A stretch of DNA of 64,000 nucleotides from NCBI GenBank assembly GCA_003116995.1, contig BDSL01000117.1:62001-126000 (forward strand), in the 5' to 3' direction. Both the position numbers and the translations under genes were made by a program. Source of the stretch: Yamagishiella unicocca. Its lineage: Eukaryota > Chlorophyta > Chlorophyceae > Chlamydomonadales > Volvocaceae. Positions 53,366 through 64,000 of the stretch are shown here, piece by piece (the first letter of the stretch is position 1; every line of letters begins with the position of its first letter). Below the pieces are notes generated by a model. The model was not told the origin of the DNA and made no database searches. It worked only from the letters and a program-made list of their open reading frames with translations.

Positions 53366-56300
53366 TCAAGCCGCCGCCACAGCCGCCGTGCCGGCGGACG
53401 ACTGGCTGGCAGCTGTACGGCGCTCCTTGACGTACATGTACAGCCCGTTGGTGGTGTGGATGGTCGCGCCCGTGGTCATCTCGATCTTCGGGGGATGACG
53501 GGTTTTGGGGGGAGTTTCGATTTGGGCCGGGGGGTGGGGTTTGTGACAGGGTTTGGGATTTGGGCCGGTACGACAGGGTTTGGGGTTTGGGTTTGGGTTG
53601 ATGTGTTCGTGTTGGTCGATACCTTGCCCAGGGCTGAGGCTCCTTGAACACCCACCCCTTTGCGCTATCATCACATCCGCCGCCGCCCCCACTCCCCCGG
53701 CAGACGCCATCAGGCCACGTGCCCAGGCGCCTCCCCTACCGGAGGCAGGGCACCCACCCAATCCCGCTCCCACCACAGCCCCACCCACCTTTTGGTTAGG
53801 CACCAGGGAGTAGTCGTACTGCCGCAGCAGCACCGTCAGCGCCACCACCGCCTCCATCAGGGCGAACTGGTCACCCACGCACTTGCGCGGGCCGCCGCTG
53901 AACGGAATGTACCTGTGGGGCGAGGCGGGCAGAGGCCCGGTGGGAGTTGGTTTTGAGGAAGACCCGTGGGGGTTGCTGGGGGCCGGTGGGAGGTTGGTGG
54001 GGGTCGGTGGGGTTCGGATTCGGGTTTGGAAGACTGGGGTTGCCGCAGTGGCATTAGTGGGGTATGGCAACTGGGCGACGAGCCCCCCAAGAGGCGGCGG
54101 CCCAGGGAGCCGGGGGGCCAGGAGGTCAGCATCCCCCTCCTTGCAGATTGCTGCTGCGCCCAAAACTTCGGCATGAGTCGTCATCATAAAAATACACACA
54201 CATGCACACACACGTAAGCTCAGCATTTTTAAAACACACGTAAGCTCAGCATTTTTAAAACACACGTAAGTGAGGCCGAGCCTGCATCTCTGCCGCTGTG
54301 CTGAATCAGGACAATCGCATTAATGAGCCCCAGAGCCCCGAGCCCCTTATTGAGCCCCTTACTGCGCCCCAGACTCCCCCTACCGCCCCCCCCCCCGAAA
54401 ACACACTTGTAGTCCGTGGTTTGCTCGCTGGGCACGGGGCCGTCCAGGGGGCCGAAGCGCTCGGGGATAAACTCCTGTGTGTTGGGGTGTGTGTGCAGGG
54501 TCGGAGGGGAGGCGGGGGGTTGGTGTGAGAGGGGGTCGGAGGGGAGGCGTGCGGCGTGTTCAGGCAGTGCGGCGGCACCTAGGGTTCCGGAGCCGCTGGC
54601 TGCTGGGTTGCAGCGGTCGTGGGGTAGCGCGGGGCGCAATGGCGTCTGGCGGCGTGACGATGCACGAGAGCAAGAGGAGCCGCTGCTGCCGGTGGTGCTG
54701 CCGCTGTCGATGATGATGATGATGATTATGGTGGTGCTGCCCGGGGGAGGATATACCCGCAGAGAGGCAGGTGGCTAGGATGGGTCAGCCAGACAGGCAG
54801 CCAGGTAGACAGGCAGGCAGGCAGGATGTGGGAGGCAGACCGAACGCGGCAGGCAACGCGGCCGGGGGAGGAGGGGAGCGGAGTCGCCGTTGCCATTGCC
54901 GGGTCCGGGATGCTGGGTCGCATGCCGGCTGCGTGAGGAGGCACAGCTGGGTCAGTGGGTCAGTGGGCCGGTGGGTCGGTGGGTCGGTGGGTCGGTGGGC
55001 TCACCTCGGGGTCGTCCCACACGGCGGGCGAGTGGTGGATGTTGTACACCGAGATCATCACGTCCTGGCCCACAGGCACCTGGGGGGGAGGAAGAGGTGC
55101 GGTGGGGTGTATGTGCGCGGGTGGGTTTGTAGGGGCGCTAACCCCCCAGAACAACCCCTCAGCCCCCTTCCACCAGTACGCGACGCCTTTCACGACACGA
55201 CAACGTACGACATATGCGACACGTACGAACACGTACGACAGCACGACATGCCCCGCAAAGCCTGTCCCAGGTCGGCCATCTCGCCCTTGTCCTGGCGCCG
55301 TCCACCTCCTCCTCCTCCGCCCCCCTCCTCCCGCGGGTTTTCTCTCCCTCTCCCCCCCCTATTGTAACCCCCCCTCCCCTCCCGCGCCCACCTTGTACCC
55401 CCCCGGCAGCTCGTCCTCCACCAGCGCCCTCCGCAGCAGCACCGGCGGGTGCGGGTAGAGGCGCATGGACTCGTTCACGCAGCGCATCACGTAGCGCAGC
55501 TGGCCGTAATCCGCGATGGTGGGAGCAAGGCGGTCGCCCAACACGGCGTCGACCTCGGCCTGGGGGGGGAGCGGGGGGCGGTGTGGAGGGGTCAGGTGGC
55601 GGCGGGGAGGGGTAAGGGGGGGGGGGGTCAGGGCGGGTTAGGGGGGCTCAGGGCCAACGGATCCCATGAACCTTCTCCCGCGCCTGCCGTACACCCGCCC
55701 AACCTCGCCTTCACTTGCCCCTCCCCCCCCTCGTGTCGTGTAACCGGGTCTTTACGTCACACCCGCCAGGCGGCTGCCCCCGCCCCACGCACCACTGCCT
55801 TGGCCATCTTCTCGGGGTTCTGAACCAGAAGGTACAGCGTCCACGTCAGCGCGCTGCCTGCGGGGGGGAGAGGCAGGGGGGTTACAATGAGAGAACAGGT
55901 AACACGACTGGGGAAATGTAGTGGGTGCATAGCCTTCGGACACCGGGACCGGGGGGGTTTGATAAGCGAATCCGCGAATCCGCGGACGGGGGGGGGGAGA
56001 CGACGCGGGAGGAGCCGGCGGGCGGGGGGGCAGGGAGGGGTGACGTCACTTGCTCATCGCACCGGGCGCCGCTGCCCACCCCGCAAGGCGGCGCCCTCGC
56101 CCCCGACCTCACCCTCGGGGGTCCAGGCTTCCCATGAGACGATGGTTCCATCTGCAAGGTCCGCGTCTAGGAGGTCCGCCCCCATGAACCTTACCCCCCC
56201 GGTCACCAAAGCCCGCACCGCCCTCCCCTCGGCCCTGGCGACATGCACCGACAAAACACACACCACCCCACCACCCCATCCACCCGCTCATCCCGCCCAA

Positions 56301-59300
56301 CCCGGCAGGGAAAAACACACCCACCCGCACCCGCACCCGCCCACACCCACCCACCCGTGTTTTGTCGCTTCACGCGGTCCTCCGCTCCCCCCCACCTGTG
56401 GTCTCGTGCCCCGCCACCAGCATGGACAGCAGGTCGTCCCTCAGCTGCGTGGAGTCCGCCTCCTCGCGGGCGGCGATGAGGAAGCGAAGCACGCTGGGGT
56501 CAGCATCGTTCATGTAGTCCTGGGGCAGGTGCAGCGGGGGGGGAGGGGGCGGGGGGATAAAGAGGTGCTGGAGAGGGATTGGGGGAGGCGGGGCCCTAAG
56601 GGGGGCCAAGTGGGGGGCAGTGGGGATGGGGTTGGGGGAAGAAGGGGGCAGTGGGGATGGGGTTGGGGGAAGAAGGGGGGAGCGGGACCCCGGCCGGTAG
56701 GAGCCTAGATGGGTGTAGGGTTTTAAGGTTTTAAGGTTTAGGGTTCAGGAGCTTTTCACATGCAATGCTAGGAGGTGCTGTGCCAAGTAAGGTGTGTGGA
56801 AGGTGGGGGAGACGGGGAGGAGGCCTCGGTGGAGGGGGGAGGGGGAGGGGGAGGGCGAGGGCACCCACCTGGCCGCTCTCCGCCGCCGCACTTGCCGCCT
56901 TGAGCTCCTCCTCGTCCACCATGGCCTTGCACTTGCGGATGAGGTCGGTGGTGGTTTCACGAATCAGCTCGACAGCCTGCCGCCGGAACGAGGGGGTGTC
57001 AGCGCTTCGGATTGAGGCCATTCCAGGGGCAGAAAGTACGCTGGACAGGGGAACCGGCAACGAGGTGGCATGTGGGCGGGTGCAGTGGGGCTAGTAGGTT
57101 TTTTGAGGAAGCGGAAGCCGCGGCAGGCAAGACAGATTTCGGCGGCACATCGAGCCCGTGTGCATCGGATAAACGTCGTTTGCAGGCTTGCGGCGGAGGC
57201 GGTTTACGGAGGATAGGAACTGGGTACGAGAGGACACCGTGCATCGGCACTGCGGGTACTGGGTACGAGAGGACACCCGTGTATCGACACTCAATATGAA
57301 GACCGTCGCTGTGGGTGGGATCGCGGTGCAGGCAGGGGATGCAGGGGTGCAGGCGCGGCGGCGGCAGTAGCGAGCTGCAAGTCATGTGCCGCTTCAACAG
57401 CGCGAGGTGCGGGAGCTGAGCTGCTGCGGGGTCCTCTGCCTTGCCTCGCACCAGGAGGGCCTTGCGCTGGCGGGGGATGAGCCAGCCCAGCCCCGGGACC
57501 TGCGGGGGGGGAGGGGGGAGGGACGAGCCGCGGAGCAACAACGCGGTGAGAATGCGTACGACACGTCCTGGAAATCGATACGGATGCACGGCAATACGGC
57601 ACAGCAATGATGGAGAAGGGGAGGCGCCGGCGGCCCTGATGACGGTGATGGTGCGGCCCGGCTTCGGCACTCGTGTGCGTGCGTGGGCGGGGTGGCATGA
57701 AGACCGGTCACACGACACAGGTATGGGACATATTCCGCGTTTCGTTCACATTTTGGCACATACACCCTCCGCTCTCCCCCCGGCCCCTCCATCCCCCCGG
57801 GCCCTCCCCCCCCCCGGTTCTTTTATTGTAACCCCCCCGGGCCCTCCCCCCCCTACGACCATGCGCCAACTATCCTGTCCCGTTGCGTAAAACGGTTAAC
57901 GGTTTTTATACACCCCCTACCTTCCACAGCGGTAGCAGGTCGGTGGCCCGCTGCTCCGTCTCCTTGAGCGCTGTGTAGACGGCCTGCAAGGTGGCAGCGG
58001 TTGGGATCAGTTGGGAGTTGGTAGTTCGTTGGCGAAGTCCCCCGGTGTCCCGCAGCCACGTTGCGCGGGTCTTGCTCGTACCGCCTTGTACCGCGTCGTA
58101 CCGTCTCGTAGCGCGACGTCACCCTAATGTGTACGGCACTGCAATAGTCTGCAATGACGCATCATCCTACATCGTTGTCTTACGCCCTCTACAACCGCAA
58201 CTGCAACTGCAACCGCCACCCCCGGCACCTGGATGAGCGGCGAGTCGCTGGTGAGGGAGTTGAAGTCGTAGTTGAAGACGGCCTTGCCGATGATGTCGAG
58301 GGTGAGCTGGGTGGGGAGTTGAGGGGGGTGAGGGGAGGGGGAGGGGAGGTGTGTATGGCGGGGGAGGTGTGTATGGCGGGGGAGGGGAGGTGTGTATGGC
58401 GGGGGAGGGGAGGTGTGTATGGCGGGGGAGGGGAGGTGTGTATGGCGGGGGAGGGGAGGTGTGTATGGCGGGGGAGGTGTGTATGGCGGGTCGAGAGGTG
58501 CGTGGGGTTTGGGGGCACGCCGGAGGCCGGGTAGGGCGGGGTTGCGTGCGCATGGGGATGTCAGTCAGTTCGGATTACTCCTGAATCCAACCCAATCCAA
58601 TCTAATCCCCCAACTCAGTCGGGACCCCAAATGTTGTCCCAGCTAGTACTTCTTCCCTTCCCTTATCGGCCCAGGGTTCTTCTCCCTGGCCCCCTTTCCC
58701 AACCCCCGATCGCCAACCCAAGTTCTCCGGCAAGCGCACCCAACCGCGCGCCCGATACACCATTCGCCTCCGGCTATAGCTTCTGCCCTCCGTTTCCCAC
58801 GCCGTGTCACCGGGTCCCCTCACTCGCCACCCGCCCCTCTCAACCCCTCCCATGCCTTTTTTGCACCCCTCCCCCCCCTGTCGTGTAACCGGTTTTTATG
58901 CCCCCCCTCCGCTGGACCGTCACCTTCACCGCCCTCGGTTTGTCGGCCGTGGATTCGCGGATTCTCTTATCAACCCCCCCCCCTGGTTTTATGCGCCCCC
59001 CCGTTTTTATGCCCCCCCCCCCTGGTGGGTCGTCCCCACCTGCGAGAATGTGGCCTCCATGTTGACCGCGCTGCCCGTCCTGGCCGCCAGCCGCAGCTTG
59101 TCCGCCGCGAACAGCGCCGAGGGACCGAACACGCGCTCCAGCATCACCGCCAGGTAGGCCCTGACGACGTACGACACGATACGACATGCCGTACGACACA
59201 CCGCGTGCGGGGGCGGGGGCGTGTGTGGGCGGGGAGGGGGGGTGGGTAAATGTGGTGGCGTGAAGCCACCAACATGCAAAGCGCGGGGGCGAATGAGCGA

Positions 59301-60961
59301 ATGGCGGGGGCTAGGGGGGGGGAGGGCCCGCGGGGCACACCACCTGCCCGGCCTATCGGTGTCCCCGACCACCACACCGCCGCCCCAACCAGCCGCGCCA
59401 CCAGGACAGCCCCTCCCCCCCGAGCAGTCCTCACCACCAGACCAGCCCCGCCGACCCCATCCCAGGCGCGCGCCCCCTCCCCTCCGCACCCCCACATTGT
59501 TCCCCCCCTGCCCCCAGCCGCCCCCAGCCGCCCGCAGCCCCGCCGCTCCCTCCCCACCCCGGCCCTCCGCATCGGGCCCACCTGTGCAGCGAGGGCCCCA
59601 CCGCCCTCCGGCGGACCTTCCAGGCGTCCCCACACGCCACGGCGAAACCCTGGCCGAACAGGAACTGCGACACCTCCGCCACCAGCCCCTTGTCGTACAC
59701 GTTGCGCTGCGGGTTGTCGGTGCCGCGGAGCACGTGCTTGGCGGCGGCGGGGTCGGAGATCACCAGGAAGGAGGACACGGGGCCTGCGGGGAAGGGGGGT
59801 GGGATGTAAAGATGGGGTGGGGTGGGGGGGGCCGAGGAGACCGTATACACGGGGCACACGGGGGGCGGGGGGCTGGTGTTGAGGGTCCACTGCTGTCCTA
59901 CCAGGCTTCATTACCACTGGCGCCCACGTAAACCCGCGCCACCCCTCGGCTATGCAGGGCGATGCTCCCTCCCGCTGGGCCACACCGCCAGCCTCGGCGC
60001 CTGTTTTCTACTGTCCTCGCTCCTCCCTCAAAACCACCCCTTTCCATTCTCCACACCGCCCCATGATCTTTGCAGGAGCGCTAGTGAATTCGAGACCCCG
60101 GCCCAACCCCTCCAACTCTTAGCCCACCCAACCCCTCCAACCCCTCCACGCCTTCCGCCCACCCACCCACCCCGCCCTACCCCGCCCCCCCCTCCACACA
60201 CACCCTCCGCCCTACCCGGGCCCACCCTCCCCATCCCCTCCACCCACCGGTGGGCAGCAGGTACACCGGGCCGCTCTCCACCATCCACTTGTACAGAGCC
60301 CGGAACAGCGCCCCGCCCAGCAGGTCCTTGATGTCGTCGGGCTTGGCGTCCGCGACCGGCACATTCTGAGGGGCGGGGCACAGCGCGAGCGGGGGAGGAG
60401 GAGTGGGAAGGAGGGGTGAGGAGGGGGAAGGAGGGGGAGGTGACGGCGGCGGAGGCAGGTGGTGGCCCGGGAGAGCCTGGGGGGGGGTCCACATGAAGCG
60501 GTGCGCTGGCTGGGGTTGCACATACGGGCTGAGTCCGCGAGAACATCGACTGTCGAGTCCAAGTTGGACATTTCCGGAAGGGATTCACTGCAACGAATTC
60601 GGCCCCGTAACTTACGCCCTTGCCGCCCCATAGCATGTTGAGCTGCGTCAACCATCCAGGGCTCGTGAAGCTCGCGCCAGCGCCCGCCGCATCGATGGAC
60701 TTGCCCAGCTGAGGCTGCATATGCGCCGCACAGGCAACGAGATAACGCAATTATGCAACGTGAATTGGGTTGAGGGCAATTGTAAACCAGGAAATCGCCC
60801 ATAAGCAGGCCTGCGGTCGGTCCCACCTCCTCATCCTGTGCCCGCACAGTTACACTCCGCGGAACGCGATGAATTGGACGGAATGGCACTGGCCTACGGG
60901 TTGAATGTTTTCGGCTGGCGCCACAGGCCTTTGGCTGGGCAGTTCGGCCAGAAAGCAACAT
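53366..60961 (-). CDS. CYP97C: Cytochrome P450 CYP97C, carotene epsilon-ring hydroxylase
   Basis: Plastid P450 that hydroxylates the epsilon ring of alpha-carotene on the way to lutein (LUT1 type). Sixteen coding exons: 60827-60961, 60616-60708, 60248-60365, 59582-59783, 59040-59160, 58229-58306, 57921-57983, 57452-57499, 56869-56976, 56396-56519, 55793-55857, 55392-55559, 55005-55079, 54407-54474, 53789-53912, 53366-53485. They join in phase to 569 residues (plant LUT1 is about 540). A basic N-terminus ending VTVRA looks like a transit peptide. [23 protein letters not shown] and [27 protein letters not shown] sequence follow. The I-helix is AGHETT (358-363), the K-helix ESMR (415-418), and the heme loop [10 protein letters not shown] (493-502) with Cys500 as ligand. 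[15 protein letters not shown] ends the conserved part. Wording at [18 protein letters not shown] and PPVLLRRA fits CYP97C better than CYP97A. Confidence 0.93.
56712..56756. repeat. Degenerate telomere-type repeat, CYP97C intron 9
   Basis: TAGGGTTTTAAGGTTTTAAG followed by GTTTAGGGTTCAGG, a run of altered TTTTAGGG units. Confidence 0.7.
58345..58492. repeat. GTGTGTATGGCG tandem repeat, CYP97C intron 5
   Basis: About eight copies of a 16-23-base unit with core AGGTGTGTATGGCGGGGG next to the acceptor at 58306. The core matches the array in VPS8 intron 10 (30780-30945). Confidence 0.88.
58912..58978 (-). repeat. Family-C intronic repeat, CYP97C intron 5
   Basis: On the sense strand: GATAAGAGAATCCGCGAATC, CACGGCCGACAAACCGAGGG, CGGTGAAGGTGACGGTCC. 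Flanked on both sides by family-B GCATAAAAACC motifs. Other family-C copies are at 35848-35910, 31248-31318 and 22838-22905 (VPS8 introns) and 7117-7175 (FN3 gene); shorter pieces are at 397-420, 51497-51525 and 55962-55985. Confidence 0.85.
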
Positions 60962-62687
60962 GGCTAAAGGAATTGCAGACAGCGGACGGGAAGCTATCGG
61001 TGCACTTGTGACGCCAGTGAAATTGAACGTATTGACGCCTTGCGAACGCCCCGAACGGCATAGTGATCGACAGGTGCGTCGTACCAGGTTCTGGAGCACC
61101 CCGACACCCGACAGGTGGAGGAAGTAATGGCAGCAGCTGATCAAAAGGATCGTCAATAATGTGCCGCCATGGTAATAGGAACCTACGGAGGAGCATACCT
61201 GAGCACACAGCACAGCAATAGCCTCTCCCCCTCGTCTTTCGGCCACCAGGGCCACACAGGCGCGCACGGTGGAAGTCCCAACGCCGCACGACACATCTAT
61301 CACATTGCGCCCTAGCGCACTGAAAGACGAGTCCCAAGGACGAGTCCCAAGGGCAAACCCGGATTAGGACAGCCGCTGCCCCTGACCCATCAAGTTGCTT
61401 GACTCGGCCCAACGCGGCCTGTTGCCCGCACCTGTAGCAGGCAGCAGCACAGCGCAATACTCGCTACTTTCCACAACGCTTCTGTCATACCAAGCCTCCC
61501 GACACGCTAGCCAGTGACGCTGCCACACGAGCCCAGCAGGGCTTAGCTTGCGGGCTCAGATGAGAGAGGTTGTGAGACAGCGGAAACCAACCAACTGTTC
61601 CATTTGATGCACGGCCCTTCGTGTTGATGATGCCGAAGATAAGTCAGTTCGCGAGCTGCCAAAGATAAGTCAGTTCGCGTGCTCGAGTAGGGGCGCTGCA
61701 CGACGGGAACCGAGAATCGAGTGTGATTTATGCGCGTTGCCGTCCTACACGGTGGCGGCCTAGTTCCCTGGCCGGCTTCGCGGCCGTTCAAAGCAGGCCC
61801 CCGAGGCTAGCGTGCTTCTGCGCGCTGTGCGGTATGCAAAATCACCACCTGCGACCCACAACATGGCAGCCACTGTACGGAAGTATGCTGCGTGACGTAT
61901 GCCGTACATGTTTCCATCGATCGAAGAACCCATGTTACACTCGGGTTCGTGTTGATTGTCAATTCAACTGTGTGTCGGCCAACGGTTGTGACTAAAGCAG
62001 CGTCGCTGATGGCGCCCACGGGCTACGTCGCACCGCTACCCACCGTACGGCACCGTACGGCACCAGGCCACAAACCCAACCCACCCTGGAGCCCTCAACC
62101 CAGGTCGCCGCAGCCCCCATGGAGCCCAACTGCGCAGTGGCCGCAGATAAAAATTTGTTGCGACAACCCCCATTGGCACCCATCAAGCAAAAGGTGGCCA
62201 TAGGATGGTGCTAACACAGCGCGTATCAAGGGGTACATCGCCTACAGTTCTCTCCGGTGCCGCACCCCAGACCTGCACCACATCGCAACCAAGCAAACGC
62301 TGCAACGGAAGAGGTGCAACGGTGCGCGGTTCAGCGCTTCCAATTGGCAACGGTTATTCCGCTGACTGGTATCAACGGCCAACCGGCAACTGTGGGAACC
62401 CAGGTCCCACTCTTGATAAGCACCGAGCGTGACGGTTGACAATGGCCATCATGTCTCTCCCAACTCCCAATTCCCACGCCGCCACCCGCATACCCCAACC
62501 ATAGGGCCTCCATGCCCTCTTCTCTCCACCGCGCACACTAAAAATACACTCTCCCGCAAGCTCTCCTCCCCACTCTCCTCCCCGCGCGGCGACAGCCAGC
62601 CGTCTTCCAAGGTGTCGTACGGCGCAGTACGGCACCCGTTGCCGGAGGTTGCCGGATGACGACGCTCCGAAGCCGGCGCCGCCAGCC
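60962..62687. other. Intergenic region, CYP97C upstream and ACC downstream
   Basis: Holds the CYP97C promoter and the acetyl-CoA carboxylase 3' UTR. Visible repeats: AAGATAAGTCAGTTCGCG twice (61635 and 61662), GACGAGTCCCAAGG twice (about 61328-61356) and CCGTACGGCA twice (about 62043-62062). No gene is supported. Confidence 0.45.
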
Positions 62688-63776
62688 TCAGTGCGGCGCC
62701 TGCTGCCCCTGCTGCCCCTGCTGGGGCCCCGCCGCGTTCGCCGCCTGCAGCAGCAGCCGCAGCTGCAGCTCCAACATGCCGTCCCGCTGCACCGCCGTCT
62801 GCAGAGCGTGCAGCAGCCCCTCCTTGCCCTCCACCGTGCCCAGAACCTGGAGGGAGGGGGTGGACAGGGGTTTCAGTGAAGCCGGGCCGGCCGCCCGAGC
62901 GCTCTAGCATGCTGGTCTGAACGACGCGTTCCCTTCACTCGTCTCCCCGTGATTCCCTCTCCTCCATTTAACTACCTCGCTTCAACCGGGTTTCTCATAG
63001 CCGCCCGCCTCTCATACCCACCAACCCGAGCTCTCTCGCCCATCCCCCCAACCTGCCTCTCCACACCCCCCCCACCCACCTGCGTCACCATGTCGGCCGC
63101 CGCGCTGCACCTCATGGACCGGAGCTCGCCCGCGATCTGCGACCGACCCACGGGACTCTCCGCCCAAGCCAGGAACGCGCGATCCCTCGCCGCGCACACC
63201 TCCGCGCAGCAGCTGCCGCCCAGCAGCTGCACCGTCCCCGCCACCGCCGCCGCCTCCAACGCCGGCGATTCCCCCCCGCCGCCGCCGCCGCCGGCGGCGG
63301 CGGCGCCCAGCGGCGCCTCCGCCCGCCGGCCGCCGCGGCCGCCGCCCGCCAGCTGCTCCAGCTGGTGCGACGTCGGCGACAGCGGCCCGCCGCCGGCGGC
63401 GGCGTCCGCCGCCGCCGCGGCGGCGTTAGCCGCCGTCGCCGCCGCCGCCGCGTCAGCGGCGTCCCGCCAGGAGCGCAGCAGCCGCTCCGCCCGGTCGGGC
63501 GTGAGGGAGGGGTCCGTGGTGGCCACGTGGCGCAGCAGCTGCTGCTCCAGCAGGCGGCGGCGCAGGCGGGTGCAGAAAAAGGCGCGGGCGGAGGGCCAGG
63601 GCACGATGGCGGACAGCACGCCCTTGGCGGCCATGCGTACGGGCGTGTCGTGCAGGTCGGCGAAGGCGCGGGCGATGCGGGTGTACGTGGGCAGTAGCTC
63701 GCGCTCCCGGGCGCGGATGGCGGAGTCAGTGGGGGCGGAGCCGCGGGCACGCGCGGCGGAGATGATGGGGTCGACA
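62688..63776 (-). CDS. ACC1: Multidomain acetyl-CoA carboxylase, C-terminal two exons
   Basis: End of the carboxyltransferase half of homomeric acetyl-CoA carboxylase, which makes malonyl-CoA. Exons 63080-63776 and 62688-62846 join in phase and give about 284 residues; the rest lies beyond the right edge. The family match is clear at TYTRIARAFADLHDT, PVRMAAKGVL, SARAFFCTRLRRRLLEQQLL and LTPDRAERLLRSW, then RSQIAGELRSMR near the end. An Ala/Gly-rich insertion of about 80 residues (63240-63450) interrupts the helical C-terminus. The protein ends with a Gln/Gly-rich tail (GPQQGQQGQQAPH). The catalytic carboxyltransferase motifs are not in the window. The first exon begins with one base of a split codon, so the upstream intron is in phase 2. 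Confidence 0.85.
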
Positions 63777-63799
63777 CTGGAAGGGGGTAGAGGTTGGGG

Positions 63800-63930
63800 A
63801 GCGGGGGGTTCGAGGGAAACCCGTGGATGTCCGAAAAAAATCGTTTAAAACAGAAGTTTTGAGATGCATGCGGGAGAACTTGGGGAGCGGGGGGGGGGGG
63901 GAGAAGATCCGGTTACACGACATAAAAAAG
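63800..63930 (+). repeat. Family-A and family-B repeats beside ACC 3' splice site
   Basis: CGAGGGAAACCCGTGGATG and GATGCATGCGGGAGAACTTG (family A), then a G run, then ATCCGGTTACACGACATA (family B). Both are antisense to the minus-strand acetyl-CoA carboxylase gene, with G-rich tips toward the acceptor at 63776. Confidence 0.85.
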
Positions 63931-64000
63931 TCAGGGTAAATTTTGGAGCGGGGGAGTTTGAAAGGAAACCCGTGGGTCGGCACTGGAGAGTTTCTTGGGG

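Overview
This window looks like nuclear DNA of a green alga of the volvocine/Chlamydomonas type. It is very GC-rich. Genes are split by many short introns with GT(G/A)..AG borders. TGTAA polyadenylation signals lie downstream of some genes, TTTTAGGG telomere-type repeats occur, homopolymeric Ala/Gln/Gly tracts are common, and one decayed Ty1/copia element is present. The species cannot be named from sequence alone.

Layout. (1) 1-2940, minus: the 5' six exons of a chloroplast uroporphyrinogen-III C-methyltransferase (siroheme branch); its 3' end lies off the left edge. (2) 3741-8517, plus: a predicted secretory-pathway protein with fibronectin-III-like domains, a Cys-rich segment and a Gly-rich tail, transcribed away from gene 1. 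(3) 11218 to about 15493, minus: a Gln-rich protein with a GATA-like zinc finger; its 5' end is unresolved. (4) 15494-20000: an AT-richer island with a dead copia reverse transcriptase/RNase H at 18426-19710. (5) 22430-45962, minus: a roughly 24-kb gene for the CORVET tethering subunit VPS8. Its second exon is 7.9 kb and encodes about 2,640 residues of disordered, acidic-Trp and Ala/Glu-repeat sequence ahead of the conserved body. (6) 47889-51790, plus: 20S proteasome subunit alpha-2, complete in five coding exons. (7) 53366-60961, minus: CYP97C-type cytochrome P450 (carotene epsilon-ring hydroxylase, lutein synthesis), complete in 16 coding exons. (8) 62688 to beyond the right edge, minus: the last two exons of a multidomain acetyl-CoA carboxylase.

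The genes are unrelated housekeeping and plastid-metabolism functions and do not form a pathway. Exon models were built by hand from protein-family continuity, splice consensus and codon phase. All VPS8 exons except the last, and all P450, proteasome and SUMT exons shown, join in phase.

The most interesting signal is not a gene. Three families of short repeats (A, B, C below) recur across the introns of seven unrelated genes, and I saw none between genes. In families A and B the G-rich tip always faces the exon: sense orientation after 5' splice sites, antisense before 3' splice sites. At least one intron carries an inverted pair at its two ends. This is what introner-like elements (intron-generating transposons with terminal inverted repeats) would leave behind.
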